Counted from the first letter of the stretch, positions 24,152 through 36,449 are shown. The stretch is DNA of 64,000 nt from Selaginella moellendorffii (GCF_000143415.4 NW_003314296.1:1339858-1403857); one strand, 5' to 3'. Numbers and translations are program-made. Notes: a model not told the origin generated them from the sequence alone.

Positions 24152-24272
24152 AAGAACGAGTGGAACGAGGATGTGAACGAGAACGAAGAGGAGGATGAGA
24201 TGAGCGGCGAGGGATGGGAGATGGAGAAAAAGAATGAGGACTGGGACGAGAAGGATAGCGGCGGTGGAAGTC

Positions 24273-27200
24273 CTAAACAAGGTCAGGAGAATGAATCAGG
24301 TTGTTCGCAGGTTCCCAAGTGCGTTCCTCAGGTCTGTAACCCTTCCAGTCGACCAGATAGTAGAGTTTAGATCGTGAAATCTTGGAATCAAGGATGTCCT
24401 GAACCTCGTACTCAGACCCATCCTCGAGCTGCACTGGTGGAGGCGGAGGAATGACCCGATGTGGAATAGGACTGGGAATATAAGGCTCAAGGAGAGAGGA
24501 GTGAAAAACGGGCTGAATTTGATATGAGGAGGGAAGTGCAAGGCGATAAGTGATAGGATTAATGATGGCAGTGATAGGGAAAGGACCGAGGCGTTTGAAA
24601 TCGAGTTTTGGACAGGGCCTGGTGGTGGAGATATTTCGCCTGAGGAGCCAGACTTTATCCCCAATATTGTAAGGGGGACAATCCTGATGATGGACATTGG
24701 CAAATGTTTTGTGAGATTTCTGAGCACGATGGAGGTGGAAGGAGATGGAGTTGTGGATTTCCTGGAGGTTGGAGAGAAATGCCTCAGAGCGGGGATTTGA
24801 ACGAGAGGATTCAGATGGAGAAGGAAGTGAAAGATTGAATCGGGGATTTCGGCCAGAGTTCGCAAAGAAGGGGGAAACTCGAAGAAAGGAGTGAACAGAG
24901 TTGTTATAGGAGAACTCAGCAAGGGGAAGGATATTGAACCAGTTATCCTGATGATAGTTGATGAAGCACCTCAAGAATTGTTCCAACGTCTGAATCGTTC
25001 GCTCGGACTGTCCATCAGTTTGAGGATGATATGCCGAAGAGAGGTTGGCCTTCACTCCAAGCAGCTGCAAAAACCATTGCCAGAAATGAGAGATGAACTG
25101 AGGCCCCCGATCCGAAACCACATCTGTAGGAATCCCATGAAGTCGGAAAATTTCCCTGAATACTAGTTTTGCCATGTCCTCGCCCGAAAATTCCTTGGTA
25201 CACGGCAAGAAGTGCGCCATCTTTGTGAAGCGATCCACCACGACTAAAATACTGTTGAAGCCTCCAGAACTCGGAAGATCACTCAAGAAATCCATGGAGA
25301 TGGATTCCCAAGGACCTGAAGGGACCGGGAGGGAACGAAGCAAACCTGAAGGAAGGTGGCGAGGTACCTTATTCCGGGCACAAGTGTCACAGGAGGTAAC
25401 AAAAGCTTTGATGTAGTCGTCCATGTGAGGCCACCAAAAGTCCCGTGCAACTAGCTCATAGGTTTTCACAATGCCGAAGTGACCAGCAGTCGGGCTATCG
25501 TGGCACGCCATCAGGACCAACCTTCGAGCATCACCTTCAGGAACGTAAAGCTGCTCCCCACGGTACAATAAGCCATCTAAGAACTCGAACTCGTCAAATT
25601 GCCGGCAATCGGGAATCACTGGGTGTCCAGCCTGAAGATGGGTGAAAATATCGCTGGCGAGGTCATCGGATTGGAGATCGTTTCTGATCGCATCCATCAA
25701 GGAGGAGTCCTGAGGGGCCAAGGAAATTGCCATAACTTGAAGCCGATCAGGACTGAGGATAACTTGATCCTGTTGATCGAAGGCAGGATTACCAGGCTTG
25801 AGACTGAGATAGGAGCGCCTTGAAAGAGCATCAGGAAGGCCTTGAAGCTTTCCAAGTCTGTACTTGATAACAAAGTCAAACCGACTCAGGAATTGTGCCC
25901 ACCTTGCTTGACGACGGCTCAAAACTCGGGAAGTGGCAAAGTACTCGAGATTTTTGTGATCCGTCCAGACTATTGTTTGATGGTCCGCCCCCTCCAAGAA
26001 ACGGCGCCACTCTCCAAAGGAATCCACGATGGCAAGGAGCTCCTTGTCGTGGATTTCGTAATTAATCTCTGCAGGTTGGAATTTCTGAGAATGGAAAGCG
26101 ACTGGATGAAGTTCGTGATCTGCTCCGAGTTGAGACAGCACAGCACCAATAGCAAAGTCGGAGGCGTCAGCCTCGATGAAGAAAGGTTGTGAGGAATCAG
26201 CATAGATCAAGACGGGAGCAGAACTGAAGGCTGCCTTGAGTGTGTCGAAGGCCTGCTGGGCAGTAGCAGACCAAGAGAAGGGAACATCCTTACGAGTGAG
26301 ATGCGTGAGAGGAAGGACAATGTCAGAGTAGTGATCAATGAATTTGCGGTAGAAGTTGGCGAAGCCAAGGAAAACCTGAACGTCCGACATTGATTGTGGA
26401 GGCTCCCATTCGAGAATAGTCTTGACTTTGGCAGGATCCATCGTGATACCCTTAGGAGTGACAATGTACCCAAGGAACTCCACAAACTGCTGATCAAAGG
26501 AACATTTCTCAAGCTTCGCGTATAGGCCGTGTTCTCGCAGCTTCGCTAGCACCTTGCGTACATGTTTATCGTGCTCCTCCTGAGTTTTTGAGTAGATGAG
26601 GATGTCATCAAGGTAGACGATCACCATCTGATCAAGAAACTCCCAAAAGACGTCGTTCGCCATGTGTTGGAAAACTGTTGGAGCATTTGTCAAGCCAAAT
26701 GGCATGACAGTGTACTCGAAGTGGCCATAGTGGGTTCGGAACACAGTCTTCCATTCATCAGCAGGCCGGATCCGGATCAGGTTGTATGCTCCACGAAGGT
26801 CGATCTTGGTGAAGAAGCGGGCACCGCCGAGGCGTTCCAACAGGTCCGAGATCAAGGGAAGCGGATAACAGTTCCGAACAGTCACCTTGTTCAAACCTCA
26901 GTAGTCGATGACTAGCCACAAGCTCCCATCCTTCTTCTTGACAAAGAAGACAGGCGCTCCAGCCGGGGACTGCGAATGCTGAATGTAGCCCAAGGCAAGG
27001 TTCTCATCCACGTACTCTTTGAGGGCCTTAAGCTCAGACGGGGATAACCCGTAGATAGGCCCCCACGGAGGTGATGCTCCTTCCTGTAAATCAATGGGGC
27101 AATCATAAGGCCGATGAACAGGCAGTACACTAGCTTTTTTCTTGTCAAACACATCCCCAAAATCATGATACTTCTCAGGAAGACTGACAGGAGAAACATG

Positions 27201-27959
27201 CAAAGCAAAAAGGAAAAGAGGTTCTTCATGAAGGAGTTCTTTCATAGTGATTGTGGAGATAGGAGGAGGCGTACGACTAAATGGAATGATGAGACGAGGA
27301 TACGGTCCAGTGTAAGATGGAAGAGAGGAAAAAGAAGAGGGTGAAAACTTTGTAGAGTCAGGAACAGAACCCCGATTTGAGTTTAGGGAACTTTTCCTGA
27401 TTCGGACTCGATGAACAGCAGGGGAAGCCATGGGAGAGATGAGCTGTAATTCCTTCCAACAGATCTGAGGCTGATGTAGTTGGAACTAGGGAAGACCAAG
27501 CACCACAGAGGAGGACTTGCTGTTGATGATGTTGAAGGCGATATCGGTGACGGTGGACCCGATGTGTACTCGAACGGGCAACGTTTCCCTAAGTCCAGAA
27601 GATGGAGACACAAAATGCCCGCCGATGCCTTCAACCCTCAAATCCCGTATGGTAGGAGAAAGAGGAACGTGATGTCGGGCAGCAAAGTCCGTGTCCATGA
27701 AGCAGGAAGTTGCACCCGAGTCCAGTAGCGCCAGAGCCTTGAGTCCTGATTGTCCGGTGAAAGAAAGGAGACATGGGACGCGGAAGTTGCGGGAATTGGT
27801 GGTGGCTTTGATGAAAGGTGGTGAGGAGCTTGATAAAGAAGAAAAGTGATTTTTATTCGGGGAGTCCAAACAGACAGCTCCCACTCTGTTTGGACAGGGT
27901 CGTTTCCCGACTACAATAGAGGTGGACTTTGAGGCAGAGTGAACTCGAACAGTCGGGGA
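24273..27959 (-). pseudogene. pol: Element E pol: protease-RT-RNase H-integrase-chromodomain, two nonsense codons
   Basis: The minus-strand frame runs from the F insertion point to 24273. Domains in order: aspartic protease (LLDSGAT, ~27720), reverse transcriptase (YLDDILIYS, ~26605), RNase H (EADASDFAIGAVLS, ~26150), integrase with an HHCC zinc finger (HDSPTAGHFG...CDTC, ~25440-25510) and DDE core (MDFLSDLP, SDRGPQFIS, then the TDGQSE region), and a C-terminal chromodomain (YEVQDILDSK...WEPANNL, ~24290-24420). It copies the element's RNA into DNA and inserts it; the chromodomain probably guides targeting to chromatin. Two in-frame stops break it: TAG at 27486-27488, where a Trp is expected after GLP, and TGA at 26895-26897, where an Arg is expected after VIDY. 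Both are explained by single C-to-T type transitions. With F removed, pol is in the -1 frame relative to gag. Confidence 0.9.
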
Positions 27960-27964
27960 GGCTT

Positions 27965-29112
27965 TGTAAGCCACAAATTTTTCCTTTCCAATTTGCCAGC
28001 TTACCTCGTCTATCCGTCCAACACTGCCTTGGCTTTTGCTAAGTTCCCTTGCCAAGGTTCTCGCCTATGGTACCAGCTCCTACTTGGTTTCAGCTACTCA
28101 CTGCACGAGCAACGGAGTGTTAGCCATCCTTCCACGGATTCCCAAATCACTCCCAATCCCCCTCCCCGGGTTAGACTGGACTTAAGGTTCGGCTACACTC
28201 CCCGCAAGCACAAGCAGCCAAGCACACCAAGCTTCCAGGTTCCTAACTTCCCTTGGTACCACAAGACTTGTTCATGGGACCCTCTAAATCCCAAGTCTTG
28301 AGTGCAACACTTGCTTCGGGACGCCGGGGCGAAACACCGTGGCCTAACGGCCCGGCATGGGTACCTCTCGCCCCCCACTTCCATCCCGAAGGAAGGCCCA
28401 AGCCCCTAGGAAGGGCGAGGACCAATGAGCCGCATGGTACTCAAGTGGGGCACCACTCCACATGAGCCGGGAGCACCGCAATCGGTTTCCCTTTCGGGAG
28501 TGGGAGCTGCTCTTGAGCACTTCCTTGGATGGCCCCTCCGGCACCAACCAAGTCCATGCTCACTCCCACCCAAGGCCCCTCGGTCCCAGTCCCAACCTCA
28601 AGTCAGTTTGGGAGCCCCACTGGAGAGTCCCTTCTAAACTGGTTCCTGGACCTCACTATCCCTACTATACTTTTGGAACCCCCTGCAGCCCCCCCCCCCT
28701 AGGGGACGCACGCTTTGGGCTTTCACCCCTTGACCCGTATTAGTATTTGGACTTAGTCTCTGGCTCGATCTCGGATCCGATTTCGGATCCGACTTCGGAT
28801 TCGGTCTCGGACTCGATCGCGGACTCGATCTCGGACCCGATCTCGGGCCCGACCTCGGACTCAACTTCGGACTCGGTCTCGGACCCGATTTCGGATCTCG
28901 GACTCCGTCTCGAACTCGGTCTCGAACTCGGACTCGAACTCGGTCCCCGAGTCGGTCTTGGACTCGATTCCGGACTCTATCTCGAACTCGGTCCTAGAGT
29001 CGGTCTTGGACTCGATCTTTGACTTGGTCCCATCCGATGAACTCTTTGTCATTTTGGTCATGCTTTCGGGGTTCCCTTAGCCTACGACACCTCGGCGAGT
29101 TGGTTCCTTACA
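27965..29112 (-). repeat. 3' LTR of element F
   Basis: 1148 bp. The plus strand reads TGTAAGCCAC...TTCCTTACA. It contains the conserved box (28655-28730, reverse) and a TCGGACTCG-type array (28750-29030). Confidence 0.95.
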
Positions 29113-29495
29113 ACTCCACCACCCATAGAAGAAGTTCGATGCCCACATCGAACGTCTCTTTTTTATCCTACGACTTGTTGACCATGTCTCCGGGGGCATC
29201 CCCCCACTTAGCGGTGTGCCTAAGTTAGCCTCCCCGGCCAAGAGCTCATGACAACGGAATATAGGTGTCCCTATACTCCACCCCTCACCACGCCCTAGTA
29301 TGGGGTCGGGACTTGAACCCAGCCTTGCTTTACTAGGGGGTTGGGACTCGAACCCAACCTCCGTAGAATACGTCTACGGATTCGACATCCCCCCCTACGC
29401 CTGGTTGACCTAGCTAACCCATGCTAATTAGCTTACCTTCGGCGCGCCTTCGGGTCCCAACATATGCCATTGCTCAACTTCTCAAATTGATACTT
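29113..29495 (-). other. 3' non-coding region and polypurine tract of element F
   Basis: The tract GGGTGGTGGAGT abuts the LTR. The rest carries the T-arm/B-box-like motif (29344-29354) and the GGGGGATGCCCCCGG-type segment (near 29195), also found in A, B and D. Confidence 0.7.
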
Positions 29496-32400
29496 TTAAT
29501 TGAGCTTTGCATAAGTACATAGAGTTCTGCCATGCAGAAATTCCTCCACTAGATCTCGCGCGTTCGCTAGGTTCTCCTCCGGTTCCCATGTTGCTTCGCA
29601 GTGTGGAAATCCTTTCCACTTCACATGGAACTCTCTCACCTCGCGTCCTTGTCGCTTGCTCTTGCGCGCATTGAGGATGGCCTCGACTTCGTATTCCTCC
29701 TCCCCTTGGATAACCTCAGGTAAAGGTCTTACTTGGTCCTTGCGAAGCGGATCCTCAAAATACGGCTTGAGTAAGTTCACGTGGAACACGGGATGCATCT
29801 TCCCCATCTCTCGAGGAAGTCGGAGACGGTAAGCCACTTTACCGATTCGAGCCTCAATCTCGTAAGGCCCCGCGAACCTGCTTAAGGAACTCAAGATCAA
29901 TTCATTTACAGGAATACATGCATTTTTACCTTTGGGTCAACTTCCGGCTGATCCCACTTGGTAGCCTGAGGTTCTTGGTGTTCAGCCACACCTTCTCCCC
30001 AGCTTGGATCTCCACATCTCGACGCTTTTGGTTCGCGTACTTAGTTTGCCTTTGTTGAGCCCGTTCCAAGGAATCCCTCACTAGATTCCAAATGTTGAGT
30101 CTTTCCGCCGTGAATGCCTCCACTGCGGGTAACTCTCCATGATACTCGGCCATGCCGAGTTCCACAGGACCTTCAATAGCTCGCCCATTGATGACTTCCC
30201 ATGGACTCACCCCGATGCTCGAATGTGGTGAGTTGTTATAACACATTTCCGCAAGTCCCAAATGACTTACCCAGTCGGTCTGGTCTCCCGAGACATAGCA
30301 TCGCAAATAATCCTCCAGCTGCCTATTCACCCTTTCTGTTTGTCCGTCTGTCAAGAAGTGTTAGTGCCATCAATCTTGACTCAATACCCATTACCTGTCT
30401 GTGGGTGATAGGCCGTGCTGAATTTCAACTTGGTGCGATACTGTTCTAGGAGTGTCCTCCAGAACCTACTGGTGAAGATCTTATCTCGATCTGAGATAAT
30501 CTCTTCCGGCCTTCCCCGCACTCGAACCACTTGTTCGAAGAACAGCTTCGCCACACCTTCCGCATCCACATCCGTTGTGGTGGGTATGAAATGTGCCATC
30601 TTTGAAAATCGGTCCACCACCACGAATATCGCATCGAACCCCTCGCTTGGGGGTAGTCCCGTGATGAAGTCCATCGTGAGACATTTCCACGGACGATCTG
30701 GAATGGGGATGCTTTGCAACAAGCCCCCACTAGCCTTCGTCACGGCTTTGACCTGCTGACATGTTGGACATGTCTTTACATAGTCTTGGACGTCCTTAGC
30801 CATATCTGGCCAGTGATACTTCCTTTTGAGTAAGCCCATCGTCTTGGGCACTCCGCCGTGTCCCGCGAGAGGTCCGTCATGACACTCTTCCAAGGCTACC
30901 TTCCTTAGTTCCCCTTCTGGAACATACACCCTCGTTTGCTTGTAATATATGAGTCCGTTGCGTTCCGCATAGCCCGTTTTCTCTTCCGTTGGCAGCTCAC
31001 CTCTCTGGTGAGCTTCCCGCGCCTCCAGATTCCTCAGCAACACTTCTTGTGCTAGACCATCACTCTCGTATGCGGTCCGCACATCGTCCCAAAAGGTTGC
31101 TGTCGCGCTAGATATCGCCAACTTCAAGCTCGCTTTTCGACTGAGCGCATCTGCCACGATGTTGCTCTTCCCAGGCTTGTACAGGATCTCGCAATCAAAC
31201 TCGGCCAAAGCATTGGCCCACCGACCTTGTTTTCCCCTTAGGTCGGGCTGTGACAAGAAGTGTTTCGTTGCCACATTGTCCGTGTAAACCTTGAAGTGTC
31301 TCCCAAGGTAGTGTCGCCACTCCTTGAGCGCCTTGACCACCGCAAACAATTCCTTCTCATGGGCAGGCCACTTCCGTTGAGCCTTGTCCAGCTTCTTCGA
31401 GAAGAACGCTACTGGATGGTTGTCTTGCTTCAAAACTGTGCCCAACGCAAAGTCCGAAGCATCCGTGTCTACCTCAAAGTCTTTACCAAAGTCTGGTAAG
31501 GCCAACACCGGAGCCTTCCTCAACTTCCCTTTGAGGTGGACGAATGCTGCCTCGCATTCCGCTGTCCATACCATCTTCCCTTTTCCTGTTTGGTCCGTTA
31601 AGGGCAAGGCTACTCTCGAATAGTGTCTGATAAACTTTCGATAGTAGTTGCATAGCCCCAGGAACGCCCTCAACTCATGTACATTCGATGGCCGTTCCCA
31701 TTCCTGGATCGCTTGGACCTTCTCCGGGTCCACCTTGAGCCCGTCCTGGCCCACCACATGCCCGAGAAACTTTACCTCTTGTTGAGCAAAGTCACATTTG
31801 CTCTCTTTAGCATACAGTTTGTGTTCCCTTAGTTTCTCAAACACCTTCGCCAAGTGTTCGGCATGCTCCTCTAGCGTCTCGCTATAGATCAGGATGTCGT
31901 CAATATAGACGACCACGAAGCGATCCAGATAGGGTACAAAGATGTGGTTCATCAACGCCGAAAACGTTGCCGGCGCATTGCACAGCCCAAAGGGCATCAC
32001 CAAAAACTCAAAGCTCCCATACCTCGTTCGACAGGTTGTCTTCTCGACATCTTCCTCAGCTACCCTGATCTGGTAGTATCCTGACCTTAGGTCAATCCTC
32101 GAGAAGTATTTTGCCTTTCCCAACCTATCGAACAGGTCCTCGATCCTTGGCAAAGGGTACTTGTTCTTCTTGGTATACTTGTTGAGCAACCGGTAGTCTA
32201 TGCACATGCGCATAGATTCATCTTTCTTTTTCACAAATAGCACCGGCGCCCCATACGGCGACTTGCTCAACCTAACATACCCTTTGTCCACCAACTCCTC
32301 TAGTTGGCTCTTGAGCTCCTTGAGTTCTTTTTCATTCAATCGATAGGGTGGACGAACCACCGCCTCAGCACCCTCGACCAGCTCAATCTTATGTTCTATC

Positions 32401-34268
32401 GGTCGTGCGGGGGGCAACCCTGCCGGTAGCTCCTCCGGCATCGTATCCTGGAATTGGTCCAACACCTGCTGGATCACTAAAGGTACTTCTTCCGTTCTTG
32501 TCTTTTTGTCACTCTTCACCGAGAGTAAGCACAAAAAGGCTGCCTTAGTTCCTTTAGTGAGTTGTCCTCTCGTGGACACCAGGTTTAAGCATGACTCTTT
32601 GGCCTTGCTTTGCCCTACCTTTAGATCCTGGGCCTCCACCCTAGATCTTCTTCCTTGGGCATTCGCCAATACCACAAGGTTCCTACCTTGTCCATGTAGG
32701 GCTACCACGAACCGATTAAACCAATCCATTCCGAAGATCACGTCAAATCCCGCCATGTCCAAGACGGTGAAATCCATGTCCACTTTCCATGTCCCCACTT
32801 CGACTCTCGCTTGTCGAAGTACCTCATCGGTGCTTTGGCTACCTTGAACAAACTCTATAGTCCTTGGTTCGCCTAGCCGCTGCACCGTTAGTCCGGCTTG
32901 CCGGACTATGTCTGCAGCCACAAAATTATCCGAAGCACCCGTGTCAATAAGGATCTTAACAAAGCTACCTCCGAGCTTCCCTCGGAGGGCTAGTAGATGT
33001 CGCGAACGACTCTCTACCAAAGTTGCTCGTGTAATGAGTAACTTTGAGTTAGGGACTGGATCACATACCTCAGTTTGGATTTCACCCGACTTGATGGCCA
33101 TATTGGCTCTGGCCTTCTTCGGGTAGGGACATTCCCTCGAGAAGTGTCCCGCTTCGCCGCAGTTATAGCATACGTTGTTGCCCACGCTGCTATACGACTT
33201 GACCTTCTTATCCGTGGGTTTGTCTTTTTTCGCTTGACTTCCCCACGTACTCGCTCGCTGGCCACCGGATTTGCCTTTCCGGAACCCCGAGGACTCATTC
33301 TTAGAGAAACTCTTCTTGAATTTCCCCTTGCTATATGTTCCCCTCGGTTTGGCCCCTTTGTGAAATGTGGATCCCGACCCCGTCGTGTTCCCCTTTCGCA
33401 GGTTATCGTTGAAATGCACCTTGATGGCCGCATCCAACGCTTCCTTGTAGTTGGTCGGGTTCCAGCGCATCACCTCACCGCGAGCCCAGGTTTGCAAACC
33501 TGATATAAAGGCATGGAACGCATCCATATCCCCCATGTCCGTGACAAGTATCCTCTTTGCCATGAACCCATTCACATATTCCTGGATGGTTCCAGTTTGC
33601 TTCAGCCTACTCAACTCATCTCTCAGATGCAGAGTGGCATTCGGAGGAACGTATGTCGCGCGGATCCTCGCCTTCATCATGTCCCAGGTGGCCACCGGTC
33701 CTTCGTTGGCCTCCGTTGTTCTCCACCAAGACTTGGCATTATCTGCCAAGTATGGTTTTGCACATGGGACCTTCTCCGAGCTCGGTAACCGCAACGCTCG
33801 GAAGTAGTCCTCCATATCGTAAAACCAATCCTCCACAACCTTATAGTCGTTCACTCCCTTGAACACCGGTGGGGGCTTTGGTTTGTACTTGGGAACTGCC
33901 TGAGGGACTGATTCCACTTCGGTCTGTTCGACCTTGTCTGGTTTTGCCTCAGTCCCTGCCGAAGGGTCCGCACCTTCTGCGCTGCCAGCATCCGCAGTCT
34001 TTCGCTTTTTCTTCCGCTTCTCGTCACGCTTTAACTTGCGTACGAGAGTCTCCAGCAGGGCATTGGTCTGTGCCAACTGTCCTTCTAGCACGTCCAATCG
34101 AGCCTTGGACGACCGAACCTCGCCACCGGACTCCTGTTTGGAAGTTTCCTCACTGGAGTCCTCCTCATGCAAGGATTCCTCATCCATAGCCTCTTGTTCA
34201 ACCGGAGGCTCCAGCTCCGGCGGAGGTTCCGTCTCCGCCTGGGTTTGCTTACGCCCTGCCCTTGCCAT
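29496..34268 (-). CDS. gag-pol: Element F gag-pol polyprotein with two intron-like interruptions
   Basis: Coding blocks on the minus strand: 34268-30395, 30347-29930 and 29877-29496. They sum to 4674 nt, exactly 1558 codons. Domains: basic, charged gag N-terminus; zinc knuckle [14 protein letters not shown] (~365-378); protease LIDTGAS (~440); RT with YIDDILIYS (~787); RNase [11 protein letters not shown] (~930); integrase HHCC finger ([10 protein letters not shown]...CPTC, ~1130-1165); DDE core ([17 protein letters not shown], then the glutamate of TDGQTER, encoded after the first intron-like segment); chromodomain ([10 protein letters not shown]...[10 protein letters not shown]). Unspliced, the frame stops three codons into the first segment, before the catalytic Glu. 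Everything else is intact and the LTRs are nearly identical, so this may be active. Confidence 0.88.
29878..29929 (-). other. Intron-like segment 2 (52 bp) in F pol
   Basis: It starts GTAAAAATG and ends CCTTAAGCAG. Removal joins [19 protein letters not shown], the conserved stretch after the integrase core. Left in place, the frame hits a stop at once. Confidence 0.72.
30348..30394 (-). other. Intron-like segment 1 (47 bp) in F integrase
   Basis: It starts GTAATG, ends TTGACAG and has CACTAAC as a branch-point-like motif before a TTCTTGACAG acceptor. The flanking codons join as HPQT-DGQTER, the usual integrase sequence. Its length matches the short introns of genes in this window. Confidence 0.75.
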
Positions 34269-34312
34269 CTCCCAGCAATCCGCCTCTATCCTTCGCTAGA
34301 ACTGAGATAAAA

Positions 34313-34327
34313 GCTCCGATACCAAAT
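34313..34327 (-). promoter_or_regulatory. Primer-binding site of element F
   Basis: On the minus strand, ATTTGGTATCGGAGC directly follows the 5' LTR and matches the initiator-Met tRNA complement with one mismatch. Confidence 0.85.
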
Positions 34328-35475
34328 TGTAAGCCACAAATTTTTCCTTTCCAATTTGCCAGCTTACCTCGTCTATCCGTCCAACACTGCCTTGGCTTTT
34401 GCTAAGTTCCCTTGCCAAGGTTCTCGCCTATGGTACCAGCTCCTACTTGGTTTCAGCTACTCACTGCACGAGCAACGGAGTGTTAGCCATCCTTCCACGG
34501 ATTCCCAAATCACTCCCAATCCCCCTCCCCGGGTTAGACTGGACTTAAGGTTCGGCTACACTCCCCGCAAGCACAAGCAGCCAAGCACACCAAGCTTCTA
34601 GGTTCCTAACATCCCTTGGTACCACAAGACTTGATCATGGGACCCTCTAAATCCCAAGTCTTGAGTGCAACACTTGCTTCGGGACGCCGGGGCGAAACAC
34701 CGTGGCCTAACGGCCCGGCATGGGTACCTCTCGCCCCCCACTTCCATCCCGAAGGAAGGCCCAAGCCCCTAGGAAGGGCGAGGACCAATGAGCCGCATGG
34801 TACTCAAGTGGGGCACCACTCCACATGAGCCGGGAGCACCGCAATCGGTTTCCCTTTCGGGAGTGGGAGCTGCTCTTGAGCACTTCCTTGGATGGCCCCT
34901 CCGGCACCAACCAAGTCCATGCTCACTCCCACCCAAGGCCCCTCGGTCCCAGTCCCAACCTCAAGTCAGTTTGGGAGCCCCACTGGAGAGTCCCTTCTAA
35001 ACTGGTTCCTGGACCTCACTATCCCTACTATACTTTTGGAACCCCCTGTAGCCCCCCCCCCCTGGGGGACGCACGCTTTGGGCTTTCACCCCTTGACCCG
35101 TATTAGTATTTGGACTTAGTCTCTGGCTCGATCTCGGATCCGATTTCGGATCCGACTTCGGATTCGGTCTCGGACTCGATCGCGGACTCGATCTCGGACC
35201 CGATCTCGGGCCCGACCTCGGACTCGACTTCGGACTCGGTCTCGGACCCGATTTCGGATCTCGGACTCCGTCTCGAACTCGGTCTCGAACTCGGACTCGA
35301 ACTCGGTCCCCGAGTCGGTCTTGGACTCGATTCCGGACTCTATCTCGAACTCGGTCCTAGAGTCGGTCTTGGACTCGATCTTTGACTTGGTCCCATCCGA
35401 TGAACTCTTTGTCATTTTGGTCATGCTTTCGGGGTTCCCTTAGCCTACGACACCTCGGCGAGTTGGTTCCTTACA
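34328..35475 (-). repeat. 5' LTR of element F
   Basis: 1148 bp, almost identical to the 3' LTR, with TGTAAG/CTTACA terminal inverted repeats. Confidence 0.95.
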
Positions 35476-36434
35476 GGCTTCTTGGGACATACAGTTGCTT
35501 TGTGATTAGGATCAGCACAATAGAGGCAAAGATTATGAGATATTCGACGTTGCTTCTCAGCAGGACTCAACTTCCCTCTAATGAGTCGGGGAGTACCAGA
35601 AATATCCATCGGAACCGGAGCAGTAGGTTCAGGAGTATGCCCCGAAGACTCAAGCTGGGATTCCTGAGTCTGGGATGGAAAAACAGCGGCGCGGCGACTT
35701 TCCTGACGACGTTCAAAGAGACAATTGTCACATCGAACAGCTTTGTTGATGGCGTCCGACAGGTCCTTGGGATCCTCCATGGTGAGCAACAAATCCTTGA
35801 CACCGTTGTTGAGGCCGAAACAAAATTGGTCAATCAGGGCCCGCTCATCCCACTGAGTGTCCAAAGCAAGGAGTTGGAACTCTGCAGTGTAGATCGAGGC
35901 AGGACGAGACCCCTGAGAGAGACGTCTCATCTTTGTGGTAGCAGCCCGAACCCGATCCGTCTCGCCAAAACATGCTTCGAGCTTCTCTTTGAACAATTGG
36001 AGATCCATCAGCTTCGGAACCACGACCCCTTTCATGCTCTTCTCCAGAAGAGGAGAAAACCATGACAAAGCTGCACCTTCGAGCAACGTCCCAATCGCGC
36101 CGATTTGGGACTCGGGAGTGGGGTACTGCCGATGTTGAAGTGCGAAGATCAACTCCATCTGGTTCAGGAATCCACGAAGCTCCGAACGCTTGCCTGAAAA
36201 TTTCACCGGGAAACTCACCTTGCTGGATCCTTGAGCCGAAAGTGAAGCAAGCTCCTGCTGCATGCAAAGAAGGGTCGCCTTCAGCTCGGTATTCTCAGAC
36301 TGGATTTTTGCAAGGACTTCAGCAAAGAAATCAGGATGGCTTGGAGACTCCATCGGCAAGAAGAAAGAAAAAAGGGGGAAAAAAGGCAAAGGTAATCAAC
36401 CAATCAAAACGAGCTAAATAAAAAAAACAAAAAA

Positions 36435-36449
36435 CAATCTGAATCAAAC
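36435..36449 (-). promoter_or_regulatory. Unusual primer-binding site of element E
   Basis: Immediately after the 5' LTR, the minus strand reads GTTTGATTCAGATTG, not TGGTATC. It is complementary over 13 nt to the minus-strand segment beginning at 36552 within the same LTR, and so could be primed by the transcript's own 5' end. Confidence 0.6.

Larger units (their letters stand above)
27965..35475 (-). mobile_element. Element F: young autonomous Ty3/gypsy chromovirus
   Basis: 7511 bp, minus orientation, LTRs 27965-29112 and 34328-35475 (1148 bp each; by eye I found about six substitutions). It has the target duplication GGCTT (27960-27964 and 35476-35480), an initiator-Met-type primer site and a GGGTGGTGGAGT polypurine tract. 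The long gag-pol is interrupted only by two intron-like segments. The LTR has the same design as A/B/D: a hexamer array (GACTCG/GATCTCG) plus the conserved box, and the 3' non-coding part (29113-29495) is related to A. Inserted in gag of element E. Confidence 0.95.
27911..36353 (-). pseudogene. gag: Element E gag, interrupted by element F
   Basis: Gag starts at Met 36353 (MESPSHPDFF) and is open to the F insertion at 35476. Skipping F (27965-35475) and one copy of the duplication, it continues 27959-27911 to a stop, giving 308 residues. It contains a capsid-like helical region (LRGFLNQMELIFALQ...) and a zinc knuckle CLYCADPNHKATVC of CX2CX4HX4C type just before the insertion point. An in-frame Met 12 codons upstream (36389) is an alternative start. 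The protein packages element RNA. The insertion leaves the gene non-functional here. Confidence 0.85.

Noticed and set aside
28193-29061. Open frames in the LTRs of F (also 34606-35424)
   Set aside because: They lie inside LTR sequence, overlap on both strands and follow the hexamer array.
31260-34299. Plus-strand frames opposite the F gag-pol (for example 33075-33503, 33934-34299)
   Set aside because: Antisense shadows of a well-supported polyprotein; no domain signatures.
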